64,000 nt of DNA from Tyto alba (lineage: Eukaryota; Chordata; Aves; Strigiformes; Tytonidae): contig NW_024881313.1 of assembly GCF_018691265.1 (NCBI RefSeq), positions 19,399,518 through 19,463,517 of the forward strand. Reading direction: 5' to 3'. Shown in pieces: positions 1 to 14,180 of this stretch. The translations under genes were made by a program, and so were the position numbers. The stretch's first letter is position 1; each line of letters starts with the position of its first letter. The notes under the pieces are model-generated. The model saw nothing but the letters and a program-made list of their open reading frames with translations, did not search any database and was not told the origin of the DNA.

Positions 1-3000
1 TATGTCAGTTACTCTGCATACTGCAGATGTGTTACTATCTTCTCTGCATTTTCATTTTCCCCAGAATGATTCAGAAGTAGATGGCTTCCTGAAATCTGAG
101 GACTGGGCAGAAGCCCATATTCAAAAATTGCTCTAGTTCAGACAGAAAAAAGTCATCAAGGTAATATATGGACATGAAAATTCAGCTATAAGCACCTGTT
201 CATTTCTTCATAGATGAAATTGAGTTGAGTGCATCTTGCTTCTAAAATTGTCCTGACACTATTGGGAATGTTGGCTCAGAGTAAAGGAAATAAGCAAACC
301 CAGCAGCTCTGCCAAACTCAGTGCTACAAATGCTGAACGTATTGGGAGCAGAGGGAAGACTTATTATTCACCTCGTGGTCACTGGCAAGTTTGACTGTCA
401 TATTTCATTTTCCAGGACATTGTATTCAGACAGAAGAGGGATGTGTCAGAAAGAGTATTCATGTCTTGACCTGGGTCTGCACAGAGAGGGGCCATCAGTG
501 CTGGGAGGTCTTAATTAAGGGGTTTATATTTTTCATGAATGGGGACAAGGTTTTCTGATGTGTGCAAATTGTGGTCACTACAGTGAGAAGGGAATTTTGC
601 TGTCAGGTCAGATGTCCATGCTGTTGACAATTTCATTGCTGCTCCTGTTCCTCAAAATAGTCTCCAGTTAAGGAGGTGCTAAAAATACAATGATATGAAG
701 ACAAAAATAAGTAATTTGATAAACAGGAAATTTTTTCAAAATATGCTCATTGAGTCAGAAAAAAAATCCCTGACCTACAGTACTTTGACTCAAGCTTCTT
801 CTAAGATTGCCAGTGGCACAAAACAAGGCAAGAACACGTCCTTGACTAAGGTAGCTGTTAGGTGCTTTACAAGACACCCAACATATTTTTATTTCCTTTG
901 ACAAAACCCATTTTTAAAATCCAACCAACTAAGCAAGTAAGACAATACAGTTGTGAAGCTGTTCATCCAAGGGGAGAGAGGGCTATTTGCCTGAAGCCTA
1001 TGATCCAGGTCTGTTTGCAAAGTCTGTCAATTCAGATATCACCAAAAGTTGTTGCCAACTTCACAGAATTGTGGTGTCTGGCTCTCACTGAACTCTTGGC
1101 TTCATGAAAAAAATTTTTGTTCCTCATACTCAAAAACGAAACATTTTTTTTCATTAGAAAGTTCGCTTCTGAAGTGAGCAGCTAAAGACCCTCCAATGGA
1201 AATTGGTTCAGCTTCATCCATGTCAAAGGAAGATATAACCCTTTGCTTCAGTAGTCTGGAGAAGAGGACATGAGAAGATTCCTGATTGAAAAATATGGCT
1301 TCAGTAGAAGGCTGGTAAACAAAACCTGTTTGTTCAGGTTTTATTACAGAACAGCACAGTCACATGAAAGATGCAATACCTCTGCTTTGTGCCTTGATCT
1401 ATCCGTTGAGAAAGCATGTTTGTGTTTTCTTTCAAAGTGCACTCTTGCTTTTGTTGTCCCAATTCACTATTCTTAGAGCCACTCCAGGCCTAGAGCCTTT
1501 TCAAGTCACTTTTCTTATTTACTGTCATTTGCTGATCACCTCAGCTCCCTCTCTTTTATTCACTCTCAGGTACCTCCTGCTGCTGCTGCTATTGTTGTCA
1601 GCTACTGGAAAAAGAAAAAAAAAAAAGCAAAGCACCCCTCCTCCCAGACACCTTATCCTCCATATTTCACCTATAGAGGCTGCCTTTCACATCATTAAAT
1701 TGCTTCATCTCCTGCTGCCAGTTATGCCTGCAGAGCTTTTGGTAGATCCCTGTCTCTCCTGCTCAATGTGGTACACCTTTCAAAATAGCTGTGATTCTTA
1801 ATTGGGACAATAACCATTTGTCTCTTTCATCTTTGTTGACTCAAGACTTTCAATAACAACCCTTCCAATAGTTATTTATTGCTGCTAACAACACACTAGT
1901 CACTAGTCGGGTTCATCCTGCAAATGCAGAAAAGCACATTTTGGGAGCAGCTATTAGGGTAGCAGTGCAGTTTTTCTCGAGTTAACGTGAGTTGTGGGGC
2001 TTAACTGTCTTGCACAAACATATCCATCCCCCAGTGAAATTTAAGAAGCAACAGTCTCCACAAGCACAGATCCTTTTCACAACCACCTTACAGCTCAATT
2101 TTACTGTGTTGTTTTTTTTTTTTTTTTCCCTTCCAACTAGCAATTTCACAAAAAAACTGAATATCACCCTCTGAAAAAAGTTTCATATTTTACAACTACT
2201 ATATTCTGTCAATAGCTGAAATAATTATTTACACCCTTTCTAGTGCAGAGGGCTATATTACTGTTTTTCAGTGTCCAGAATATTTCTTTAACATGATTCT
2301 GACTTACTCGATCAAGTAAGTGTTTTTCCTAGAGTGCAGGTGATTATAGACTGTGAGTGCCATGCACATCAGGACTGAAATGTGTCAGCTTTGAGTGATC
2401 CTGTCAGATTTAGCTGGTGTAGGCAGGCTGAAAGTGGGCTACATGGATTCCACTCCCTCCTTCGTGTACTATATCTTCACATTGTCTTTATTTTTACCTT
2501 TTGTTGTAATAATGACTCACTGTGCTTAAAAGCTGTAACTGTGAATTCTCCAAAAGCTCCCAAACCAAAGAATACTCCTTGCTGTAAGGAATGAGAGAGT
2601 AAACAAAAGTAGATACAAAAATAGAGAGATGGTTTTAGAGAAAGAAAGAAGTAGTGAATAATGTGTTTCATGGAGAGGCAGTTAAAACTGCAAGAAAGGT
2701 GATGTTTTCCAGAAATGTATCAGACAAGGGGAAAAAAGCTCAAGTGACCATTATGTTTTCTGGGAAGGCAACAGTAAAGAAAGATGACCCTGAGATGGGT
2801 AATTTTAAAAATATTGCTAGGAGACAGGCACTAGATTTTCATCTATTCAGGTTTGCATAGGGAAGTGTTCAAGTCTGAGCCAGTGATCAGGCAGCACAAA
2901 AGATACTAAAGGTGTATATCACATCTAGGAGAAAGAAAGTACTCTTGAAAGGTATCAGCTTTAAAAGAGGAATCAGTCAGAGGGGAAAAACTTCTGAGCC

Positions 3001-5400
3001 ATGTATAGCAGTTCTATAACTTGTCTTAACTCAAAATACATCACATACTACTACAATCACTGTCAGAACAGATTCTAATGGGGATCCGATATCAAAATTG
3101 AGGGAAAAAAATCTAATCAACAGTCCCGATTTAAGTGTGAAAAAGCATAGATTTTGTAGTTTTAGCAAAACAGAACCAGGTCTGATTGCACGTGTGAGAA
3201 GCAACAGAAGATAGTATTACAGTACAGAGGGTAATCAAAACCTAAGTCACTGAAGGACAGAGGAAAATTAGGGAATTCCAGGATTTCTACATGCCAAAGA
3301 CTGAAAATCATAGTCAGAGTCAACGTGCACCTGCAGCAATCTGAAAGATTATGCAAAATGTGTGTGTTTTAAACATGCAGACTTTGGCCAGAACTGTTAC
3401 ATTTGTAGGGAAAAACATTTTGTAAAAGCTTGCAGAGTAGGATTTAGTGTATCTAGAAAGAAACGACGAGTCATTCACAGTCTATACAGTGAAAAGAATT
3501 TTTCAAAAGGGAATGATGTGAGCAGAACATCACCCTGAATACTGGAACCCCTGTTAAGTAAAGGTTTGTATCCACTTGATACAGGCTTTTGAGCTAATCT
3601 GAAATCTCAAAGAAAAAATCTTGTACTGTTGAGCTCATGCTGGGCACAGACAGAACGGCTGCTAAGGTGGGTGTTCAAGAGCTCCATGCAGAAGGGCAAT
3701 AACATCTTGAAAAATAATTTTTATGCAATTGACTACTGCATCTGTTCTAAGGTGGAAAACAGGTCAAATACCCAGGCTCATTAAAAAGTAAAAGAAAAGA
3801 GTCCATGAAGACAGAAATCTAAAGCACAGATAAAAGAATGATGGACACAGTAAAGGTCTAGAAATGACAAACAAAAAGTTTAATTCTGAGCGAGCAGACA
3901 AAGGACAGAAATAACAAAAAATACCATTACCATTAAAAATGTAAAGAAAAGAGTCTCATGTTTTATGCATAGTGTTCAGTATAGCGTGAAATGAAGTTAT
4001 TTATGCTAACTATATATACCACATCTGGATTATTATTCCCACTACTTAGAAATAGCACTGTGACAATGCAAGACACGTAATCTCGTACTTATCTATTGGC
4101 CTCCCCATGTCATCTATGCTAATGATAAATAATACACTACCATATGATTATGATAATTTCAGATGCTTTTCAAAACAGTATAAGCTGCAGTCTAAAGTCT
4201 TCCTGAAAACAGTACTGAACTTGCCAAAAGGACACTTGAAAAGACTGGTGAGTAAAGCCCTACCAAATTGCAGAGCAGTACTTATGGGACTGGGACTGTG
4301 GCTTCTTGTTTAACAGACAGACACTACCTCCTTACCTAACAACTGGTCTTAAAAGCAGGACACTAAAAATCCTTAAAATACAATGAGAAAACAACAGATC
4401 AAACAGAAAATTTACATCACAAAAGCCTTTGTAGTCATGGGAAGATGAATTTAAATATAGGTGTAACAGTGAGTAACTTCTTGTGAAGCCATTTCTTACC
4501 CCAGCATGGTGATTTCTGAATAACAAAAGACACAGAAAAGGAAATTGGATCAGTTCCTTGCAGAGATAAAGAAGGAAGAAAATGGAAAGGCCAAGAAGTC
4601 AGTTGATAGGACAGGCCAGAGAGTAAGGACTGTGCAGAGAAGCACAGGGAACAAAGGCAGCATGTCAGGGACTGATGTCCATGAGATGTTCTGAATGCCC
4701 ACCCAAGATTAACTCAAAGACATAAGAAGTTTAAGTTACTAGCCACAATATTGACAGGCACATGCTGATTTTAAGCAGTTGTTCCAGCTGGTTACAAGCA
4801 GCCTGACAAGTGGTGGGACACAGTTCTCCCTTTCTTATAGACGTTTTAGCCTGGATGCTGATCTCCTTACACACTGAATTCATGTTGTGCATCTCACAGA
4901 ATTTCCATTGTTGACCTTTCCATAGTTCCTGTGATAAATTGCTTGGAGGAACAACCTTTCTATACCTTTTTCTCTTGTTAAGATGTTGAAGTATACTCAT
5001 TAAATATAGCATTTGGACAATACCCAGGCAGCAGAGATGACCTCTTTTCTGTTAACTAAAGAGAAGTGCAGACATAGTGCAATTTTCTTTAGCTTGTAAC
5101 TGTTTCAGGGGGATGCCAAGAGGGTTTCACAGTAGGAAATTAGGGATTGCAGAAAAGGATGCTGCAGGTAAAGGCAAGTCAATTGTTTGCTCTAGTTTCT
5201 GAACAGTATGTCCATCTTGCTTTCTCAAATTCTCCTGGTCCTTCTTCAACTTCTAGAATTTAGTGGTATTTATAACGTTATGAGTGATTATGATGTGCAG
5301 AACAGTCAGTTTAGCCTGGATTTTTACCCACCCAACCCTTCAATGTGGACTCAGCCATTACCTATTGTTTTCTGCCTCAGCAACCCCAGTTTCTGCTCTT
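1..5400. other. intergenic, no gene recognised
   Basis: AT-rich sequence downstream of HACD1. All open frames are short and lack recognisable protein similarity. A 16-T run lies near 2112 and a short CTG run near 1578. Confidence 0.7.
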
Positions 5401-5405
5401 ACAGT
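5401..5405. repeat. target site duplication ACAGT (left copy)
   Basis: Identical to 5882-5886, directly outside the LTR ends. Confidence 0.85.
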
Positions 5406-5881
5406 TGTCCTGGTTGGGGCTGGACTAGAGTTCCCGTTGGTCTGGCAGCGGGAGGAGCTGCAGCACCCTGAGACCCCAGGGGCTCCCCAGGTCCCAGTGC
5501 CCTCACCTGTGCGCGGGGGCGGGGGGAGCACAGCTGGAGGGCTGGGCCCCGATTGGCCGATAGTCCACGTCATGTGACACTGTGCTCACTATATAAAGGC
5601 AGGAGTGGGCCAGGAGGGGCTCTCACTTCCAGGAGTGTTGCTGCAATGCCTTGGTGTTTGGGGTTGCCAGGTGGGTGTCAGTCGGCTGGTGGTGAGCAGC
5701 TGTATGGTACGTTACCCGTTGATACTGCTGTCAGTGTATTGTTCTATTACTGTTATTAAGCTGTTGTTACCTCAACCCGTGAGTCTCCCTTTGCCCCTCC
5801 GATTCCCTCCCCATTCCCAAGTGGGGGGAGGGTGGGTGAGCGGCTGCGTGGCATTTAGCTGCTGAGTAGGCTCAAATGACA
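5406..5881 (+). mobile_element. solo LTR of an endogenous retrovirus
   Basis: 476 bases running from TGTCCTGGTTGGGGCTGG to GCTCAAATGACA, flanked by a perfect 5-bp duplication ACAGT (5401-5405 and 5882-5886). It is much more GC-rich than its surroundings. Features in order: an inverted CCAAT box (GATTGG, 5551-5556), a GTCATGTGAC element (5569-5578) and a TATA box TATATAAAGG (5590-5599). The 3' part (CAACCCGTGAGTCTCCC, then GAGCGGCTGCGTGGC) resembles the 3' region of common avian LTRs. No retroviral genes are adjacent, so this is a solo LTR. Confidence 0.88.
5590..5599 (+). promoter_or_regulatory. LTR TATA box
   Basis: TATATAAAGG, a near-consensus TATA box, 34 bases after the inverted CCAAT box. 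It would place the LTR transcription start near 5620. Confidence 0.65.
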
Positions 5882-5886
5882 ACAGT
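5882..5886. repeat. target site duplication ACAGT (right copy)
   Basis: Pairs with 5401-5405. Confidence 0.85.
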
Positions 5887-8800
5887 CTTGAAATCCTTGC
5901 TTTCTTTCACGTCCTGTAGGTAGCAGATAGAGAGAGGCAGCAGGGTACAGTGGCTTGTCCAGGGCCTGTTGGTGCTGGTAGGGCAGCCAGAGCGTGCAGA
6001 CCTGTTCAGCTAGCGCCGGGTCCAACAGAGCAGGGACCTGCCCAGCTGATGCTGCCACCTTTCCTTTATGGTGACACTCACTTGGCTCTTCCTTTGCTAT
6101 TCAAGTACCAATTTTCTAAAATCTAGAAATACAATGTCTTTTAGATATTACTGCCTCTTTTTAAGGTGACTGAAACTCACAACTGGGTTGAAAAGCCATT
6201 GGAGAGAGGGCAGGAACAAGCATGAACTGAAAGTACAGTCACATATGTATCACTCCTTAGGAAGCCTCCAAGAGATGCAGGACTTTTAACTTTCTCGTAG
6301 ACAAAACCTTCAAAAATAGGGGGCTCATTTCCCCCATTAGAGATCATCTTCAATGTTTTCCTCCAGTTGCTCCAAGTGGGGCTTATAAATCCTGGAGACT
6401 GATCTCTTCTGGAGAGTTTTTAAAGTTAAAAATGTTACATGATACAACCAGTGTTCTCCTGATGGGGCAGCCTGTGAACCATGTGGATGCAGGAGGCCTT
6501 CATCAGTGTACCTGTAGGAATACTGCTTGCAGAGCCAGGTGCAGTATGCTATCTTTACAGCCAAAGAGGCTGAAGTGGAATTCACCTCAACTCAAATTAG
6601 ACGTCTACAAGAGGTTAAATGAACTGAGTCCTTCAGGTGTCCATTTTTCTCTCCTGCAAATCTGTCCGCAAACATCTGCGGCATAAAAATCTAAAGTTAG
6701 GTGAAAGGAATCTCATCTTAATGTCCAGCTCCAACTTCCCTTTCATTTTACTTCCAAGTTGCAATATTCTCAAACACAAAAATACAGGTAAACATAACAC
6801 AACATGGCAAGACATTTATAAAGCACAATCTTGCCATAAAATGCATGGGTGCCAAATAAATCTGTCCTCTTGGTGACAAAGTTGTCAGCATTATCTTGAG
6901 AGGATGCTATCATTCTGCTTGCAAATGCTGAAGTTCCAGTGGAGTAAGAGAACTGCACTTCATTAAAATCCATTTCTCAGTACAACCAATGCCAACATCA
7001 CAAGCTGTTTCTGCAATTAAGAAAATGTAAAATGATCCCCTGCAGAGAAGAGTACAGTAGTAATGAAGGGAACAGAGTCGAAGTCCAACACTAAGCCAGC
7101 AAATAATTTTCTTTTTACAGCTTCCCAGAAAGGACTTGGCAGTAGACACAAGCAGATAACAGAGCACAGTAAACTGGTGAAGGCTTTATCATGAACCTAC
7201 TTCTTTGTCACGCTGAAATGCATTTCATTGAACTGTACCCCACAAAAATAGATTTTTATATTTATACATGGATGTATGTACATATATAAATACGACTATA
7301 TACAAATGCATGTATTCCCTTCAAAAATGAGCACTTTGTAACTAGCTCTAAGCTTGCAGTGATCACTGCTGTCAAGAGTGACTGATTCTGCCTCTTTGCC
7401 TCGTAGAAGGAGCATTACCAGCTAGTCACTGACACCACTTACCCTGGCAAACTACAGAGTTCAGTTCCACAATGTGTTTTTCTTCTAGATTCTCATTATC
7501 ACACATTCTGATCTGCCTGAGGCAGCTATTAAACCCCTTGTCAAGTCACAGCTTACATCTTGACTGTGAATCATATCTTCTTTTAGCCCAAATTACCTCT
7601 GCATTTCAATATTCTGAAATAGATACTGTGCAATTAAAGCATTTTAAATGCATTAATTGACACTTACAGCAATAACTCATTCTGTTGTTTTTTGTTAGAA
7701 AAGCTATTTGTCTGCAGATACTGTATTATTATCATAGGTTTTAGTGCCCCCTTTAGTTTTATGTCCAATAAACAGCATCAATCCTTTGTGAAGACAATAT
7801 AATATTCTCAGTGTCAGAAGGGACTCACATAACAGAGAGGAAAAATTGTCTTTGCCATAGCCTTAAACCAAGTAAGGCCTAGTACAACAAAATGAGAGAG
7901 TGGCGGAATTTCTTTCATCTTTCCAAAGAAAGAACTAGAGATGTAGTTTAGAAAACTTAAAGCAATATAGAAAAGAGAAATACACATGACGTGTTTTATA
8001 AACATAACGGGATACATATGAAGTGGTGTAAACCAGCATCTTAATTTTCATGGCCCTACACTAGTTCCCACCAAATGGTCCACCTTGTGTCAGAAAAATC
8101 TGGGAGACATGGAAACCTCTCAATTTACCTCCCATATGTAAGATCAGCATTTATACTTTGGAACTAGATTGTTTTTATGGTGTACTGTTGTTAAATCCCA
8201 CATTCCTACTCTCTAAACAGTTCTTGCTGTCATTTCATCCTTTGTTTTCTCAGCCAATTTATTGTCTCTCACAACATTAAGCCTTTTTCTAAGCTTTTGA
8301 GAACAAAATATGGTTCTTTCAGCCTGTCACACTTCCCAGAGGTCATAGTGATAAAAAATTAGATGGGTGAACTGTTAGAACAGGGATTTTTTTAACTTCA
8401 TCTACACTCCCAGACTGAAAGCGATGAACCACTGCAAGAGTCCAGATTCACGGCAGTGGCTGGGCTTCCTTTGAAGACCTGCCTGCTGTATCAGAAGAGG
8501 GTTGGAAGCTACCCAAGTCTGAAGCCAAGTCCTCTTGGCTCCTCTCTCCTGCGGAATAGATCACCTCGACAGCAGAGGATCTCAAATTTCTGGATTGTTA
8601 GCAAAACTCTGACCACTTCAGGGATTTCCAAAGGCTTCAGGGAAGTGGCTGTGTAAGTGTTTCAGACAGACCCTAGAGGATTTTCTCACTACAGAGGTGA
8701 GGTGAATCAGGGCTAACCTCCTGATGCACAGAAGCACTCCTTGGAGGTATGCCGTACAAAGGCAGGCACAGCTGCCCACAGAAGGAGGAGTTAGCTGGTT

Positions 8801-11800
8801 CCCAGTTCAAGTTCCTTTCACTGTTCTCCAAATTCGAAGTCAAAGGCACCAGGAGAGAAAATAGATGCCATGACATGTCAGAAGATGTTTCCATCCCATT
8901 GCTTATATTGGGAAGAAATAGATTAATTCAGGATAAAAGGTTACATGGTGTAAGTGACAGAGTGGGGTAAAATTAATACAGTGGGATCTCACTGAATGCG
9001 ACTCTATTTTTCTCATGTCTGGGATTAATGAATCCTTCACCCCCTTTTCCTCCAGGAACATTACCCCCTTTTTTTTGCAGAGCAAAAGACCCAGGAAATC
9101 TTTCCTCTAGATTTAACGACCATGCATTAAGTGACTGAGGACTGTTCCGAAGGACAGAAGTCCCTTGCTCCCTGTGGCCACTCCCTGCCTCCCTGGCTTG
9201 GCAGGCTTCACTCCGTATTGCTCCTTCCACAGCTTCTTTCAGCTGGTACCTCTAAAGCCTGCCCCTGGCAGCCGGCTGTCTCTCCACCTACTGACCCCAT
9301 TCTACCGGGGCTGTGGGCCTGCACAGCAGCTGTCCCAGCCTGGAAGCCTCTGCTGCTCCCTCACAGCTGGGGGAGGCAATACGGCTCTGCATTCGCCTCC
9401 TTCCACCCGGCTCCCTATGCCCACATCCACAGTCTCAGAACTTGGGAGACTGAGCTAGCCAGGAATTTCCTAGGAAAATAGTGCATTTTTGACAGAAAAC
9501 TGCATTTTCACAGTATCAGAATATTCAGAAAAAGGTTTAATTTAGAACTGGTTCAGAACAGAATCCCTCACTGATTCCAGATCTGTTTTTCTACGATTCT
9601 TGTTCTGAAAGGAGTGCTAGTATTTCTAGCATTTATTCAAACTGAAAAACATCACCATTTCCATGGACTACATACTCAAATTCTGAACTATTCTTAGAAA
9701 ACCTCTTTTAAGGGTCAAGTCTTCAAATGTGTATACGTCAGCATAATGTCACTAAGGCACAACAGCAGAGGATCTGATCCCATGGTCTGTATCTCTAAAC
9801 CTACTGTGAACTTCAAACCTACCCAGCTGTGACATTTGAAAACCTGACCTCTTAAAGGCTTTTCTAAATTGCCACATCCTTCCCATGCACTATCTCAAGA
9901 GGTATTACTTGCAGATGAAACTTTTCAGTAAATAGTGTACCTAAAGAATAACAGCTGTTTAGAGCTCAGTGTACTTACATAGTAATTATTTCTCGGTTTC
10001 CCATGGAAGAAGAGTTGCAGTGGGAAACAACACTGGTTAGCCTGAGTAGTGCTCTGAGGGCATTTGCTATCATCATGCTACCTGTGGTTTCTGACAAAGA
10101 AATACTGAAATAATAGCTGACTGCAGCTGACTTTAAAAGCATGCCTAATTATCTCATTCAATATGTACCTGCTACAGGTCTTAGAGTTTCTAGTAACTAA
10201 GGAAGCAATTTAACCCCTTCCTCCAATTTAAGGTATCCAGGTTTCATTGTAGATCTCACAGCTTTGAATCTGAGCATTCCTTGATCAAAAAACCTCCATG
10301 CTTACCATCACCAAAACAAGGGTAATACCCTTTCTCAAGCAGAGGAAATACTAGCTAATATTACTTGGCCTCTGAACATTTTTATGTACAACAGTCACAG
10401 CCTCTTAGGGAAATATGAAATACACACTGAAGGAAGATCATCACTGGAGGGAAGCTATGGGCCTGTAATGGGAGTATAGCTGAGTAACAGAGAGGTTAAA
10501 GCCCCTTGAAAGGTAGAAATCCTAGTATTAGCACAAGGCACCTTGAGGGTTTGAGCATCACCTCTAAAGTGAAGTACATGCAGTCTGAATAGATTTACTT
10601 CTGCTGCTCGAAATATTAATGGTCTGAAGATGTAATCAGATCAGTCTAAAGCGCTATTTCTACCAAGAAATTCTTGACATCTCAGAATTAAGCTACATTA
10701 AAACACTGAGAGAAGGTGTTAATTCTTTTAACATATAGAAAGCAGCACCCGCAAACTGTGCAACTGCAGGCACATAGTGTGCCCAGAGATGAAAAACAAG
10801 AGCAGATATATAAATGGTACCACTCATCAGAGAAGCGTGTCTCATGTGTCTTCTCAATACCAAGGGCTAAATACCAAACTTGTTCCAGTCACAAGCACAG
10901 CAGCCATCCAGGAGTGACTGACTCAGAAACAGAGTCTCCTTTTCAGTTCCCTAAACATATATCCTATATACTACCATCAGCAGATGGCTACAGCCATTCA
11001 CTCTTCACCCAACACAAAATGTTAGCTCTGTTGTTCTCTGCTGGCCTCCTGTCTTCTGCACGCTGTGCTCCCTCATACTTTAAGACCATAGGAAGGTGAT
11101 GAGTTATCTCCAACTTAGTGCTGTTTAACAGCTCAAGGATTGTAGCAACTGTTCAGAGGAGTTGGAGTGAAACAAGAACTGACAAAACCCTGATGTTATT
11201 TACAAGAGATCTTGTGACAGTTTCCTCTCTGTCAGTAGCCTGCATAGATCAGAAGGAAACAAGACAAAAAGGGAATCATGCTTAAATACCGCATGCATTG
11301 AGAAAGATATCCTGAAGTATAATGCTCACTTCAGACAGATGGAGAAATCACTGTATCTTTCCCACAAACATGTGCAGCTGAGTTAAAGCTAATGAACAAG
11401 GAAGTGGATTACAAACCTGTCATAAACTCAAGGAACTCATGTATATGCCAACTACAAAAGCCCATTGACTTCATATTCAGTAGGTAATGATGTAAGTAGT
11501 TTGTAAATAATATACAGGTGGAAACAAAGAAACAACCCCACCCAACTTGTTCACACAAAACTGACATTATTCAGAACACTCATACAAAATATTAGTCTTT
11601 AATATTTTATCTTCATCCTGCAATTATTGGGAGAATTAAGTTATTTCTAAAAAATGTAGCCATTGCTCAATTTAGGAATATCAAGATTCACTGTTCTTCC
11701 ACGGCGGACTACTGCTGGATCTGAGACAACTGAGAAAATCATCCAGGCCATATACTCATTCCCACACAGCAAAAAAAAAAAAAAAAAGTGGGAAATTAAC

Positions 11801-14180
11801 AATCTAAAAAGTAGCTTAATTTTGGTTTCATGGAAAATAAAAAATATGGCAACACTACTTAATATGGTTTTTAAGATAAGACAGTCTGTCCATTTAAAAG
11901 GGTTGAGAAACATAGAAACCATGCCCTTTATTTTCTGACCCGAGTTTCACATGACAGTAACACATTTCTACCAGTAACTACTTACGTCTATTGATTTCTT
12001 TTTTAAAAAAAGTTCTGTATCAAGTACGAGCACAGTGAAATTTATAACATGATAGACAAAAGGAGACACTGCCTATGGATCAAACAGAGCTGAACAGGTA
12101 GACCCAAGACTTGAGCTACTCTTTCCACCCAAGAAAAGTTCGTTTGTGCCTCTACTTTCTTCCTATTAACCCTAAAATTTCAACATAATTTTAAAGATTT
12201 AGTACCAGAATATTTAGGATCTGGGCAGTGTTCTCTAGATTTCCAAGTCCTTGTCAACCACCATGTTACTGTAGTAAGCACAGATAACAAAATAAATAAA
12301 GAAATACTCATATGATTTAAATTATTATTTCTCCTTAAGAGTATGAAAGGGTTCAAAAATGTTTATACCTAAGAAGATAAATTTTCTATTTAGGAACCTC
12401 TAAAGGAATTGTTTCCAGGGTCTTTTTTTCTTGAGGTAGAACCTTTTGTTAAGAGTTTGCTGGATATGGTGTAGAGATTGGAAAGTTAAATCAATTGAGC
12501 CCCAGTCAGAGATGATCACTGTAAAAGACGCCTCCTGATAAGAATTCCATATTGCTATTCTCAGCAACATCACTTCACTTTGAATGAAAACAGGAGTAAT
12601 GGCTTCCAGTTGGTTGCAAGCATTGGTTGCAAGATGCACAATTCTGTCTCTGTTTTGTCACCAGGTGAATCCCAGTCTTAATGGTCTTCCCAGACTTAAT
12701 TTACACAATAAATTGTAATCTGCTGCCTTCAGTACTCAGATTTGTTTATTTCCTTCATGACTTGAAGGCCTATTCTATTATACAATGCAACTTCATACGT
12801 GATAAATTAAGAGGCACAAAAACTTGACTGCGCGCCCGGGATTCTCATCAAGAGCACTGGAGAGTGTTTGGCATGTGAAGCAGGACACCCATCTGAATCT
12901 TTTCTTGCTCGTCATTTGCAATTTGTTCTACTGAATCTGGAACAGCCACTTAAGGGCAGGCAAAGTGCCATTTTATGAGCATGGTATGAGCGCAGACTGC
13001 CAAGACACTACATATGAAAATTGAAGTTGCTCAGTGACAGCAGCATTCCAAACTAGGAATGTCCAAGCAGCTGGGAGGGCTGATCTACCCTGCCTATTTT
13101 TAATGGGATGTGTCATTGGGCCTAGGTTAATTTCAGAAATAAAAGATACTTCTGCAGATATGTAAAGGGAGTTTCTGTGACTCTGCTGAATTCAGATTAT
13201 ATAATGCAATAGTAGTGTAAGGCTGGAGGTTTCCTGGTCTTTTGGTGCGTTCCACAGACAGCGGTGCTGGGCGCAGTTGCACTGTAAAGCTGGGAGGCAG
13301 GCAAGCCACCGTAAAACAGCTACTGCACAACAAGCATGTGCTCTCTCCCTGAGAGTGCTAACAGGGAGGCTACAGTTTACTCCTTTGCAGGTAAATCCAT
13401 ATTTACACAGAACAGAATATGTGAATACCAACGTCCCATCATACTCCTGCTCAGATCAGTGGATATTCTTCCACTAGCTTCCATAGAAATCTGACTGGTT
13501 TATTGTTGGTAGAGAACCAGGACAAGCAAATCCTGTCCTTTAAATTTAGATCAGTAGACACTTCTGTGACTTTCAGATTAGAAGATCTATATCTCCATTA
13601 TAATACATCTGACTAACAGGATTTAGCCTTTATAGGTAGTTAAACTCCTTGGGGTTACAACCACTTGATTCCTAATTCAAAAGAAGTAGGTGTGAATGCT
13701 CACATATTGCTTTATCGTGTTGTCATGGCAACAAAATCCTCATAGCTGCAATGTCATTGTTAAGTCATGGACAGCCAGAGGATGTTCACTGCCTGCACCC
13801 CCCTCAAAGGTTAATACCACCAAAAAGTCCTGTTCCAAAGCACTGAAATAGCCACTATTTTAATACCTATTACAGGACGACTGTAACGCAATTGTCTTCA
13901 TACATGTTGACAGATGCTATACATTCTCTTTAAAGCCCTGGGTTTTCCCCTTTTGTTTGATAAACAAGCATTACTATTTAAACCTACCTCTTTTTAATGG
14001 AAAGTATTTTAAGAAATATAAACAGGAAGGCTGGCTAAGAGCAAATATGTTACAGGGGACCTCAAGATTAATTTGTGAAATAATTCCAGATAAAAAAGTA
14101 TAGTATCTGTAAACAGATACAAGTCTGGTGTAACATGATGAGAATTTACACAAACTGCCTTCAACATGCTACAAAAAAAA
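5887..14180. other. intergenic, no gene recognised
   Basis: No exon, RNA gene or identifiable repeat. Slightly GC-richer stretches occur at 8450-8560 and 9130-9470, without CpG enrichment like the two promoters. An A-run lies at about 11771-11787. Confidence 0.65.

Noticed and set aside
1364..1801. 145-codon open frame with a Leu-rich stretch
   Set aside because: The Leu run comes from a CTG/TTG repeat, followed by Lys codons from an A-run. No family similarity and no gene context.
9131..9481. 116-codon Pro/Leu/Ser-rich open frame in a slightly GC-rich patch
   Set aside because: No recognisable domain, no splice or promoter context and an overlapping frame of similar length. Considered as a possible first exon of ST8SIA6, the expected neighbour from human gene order, but the sequence does not match.
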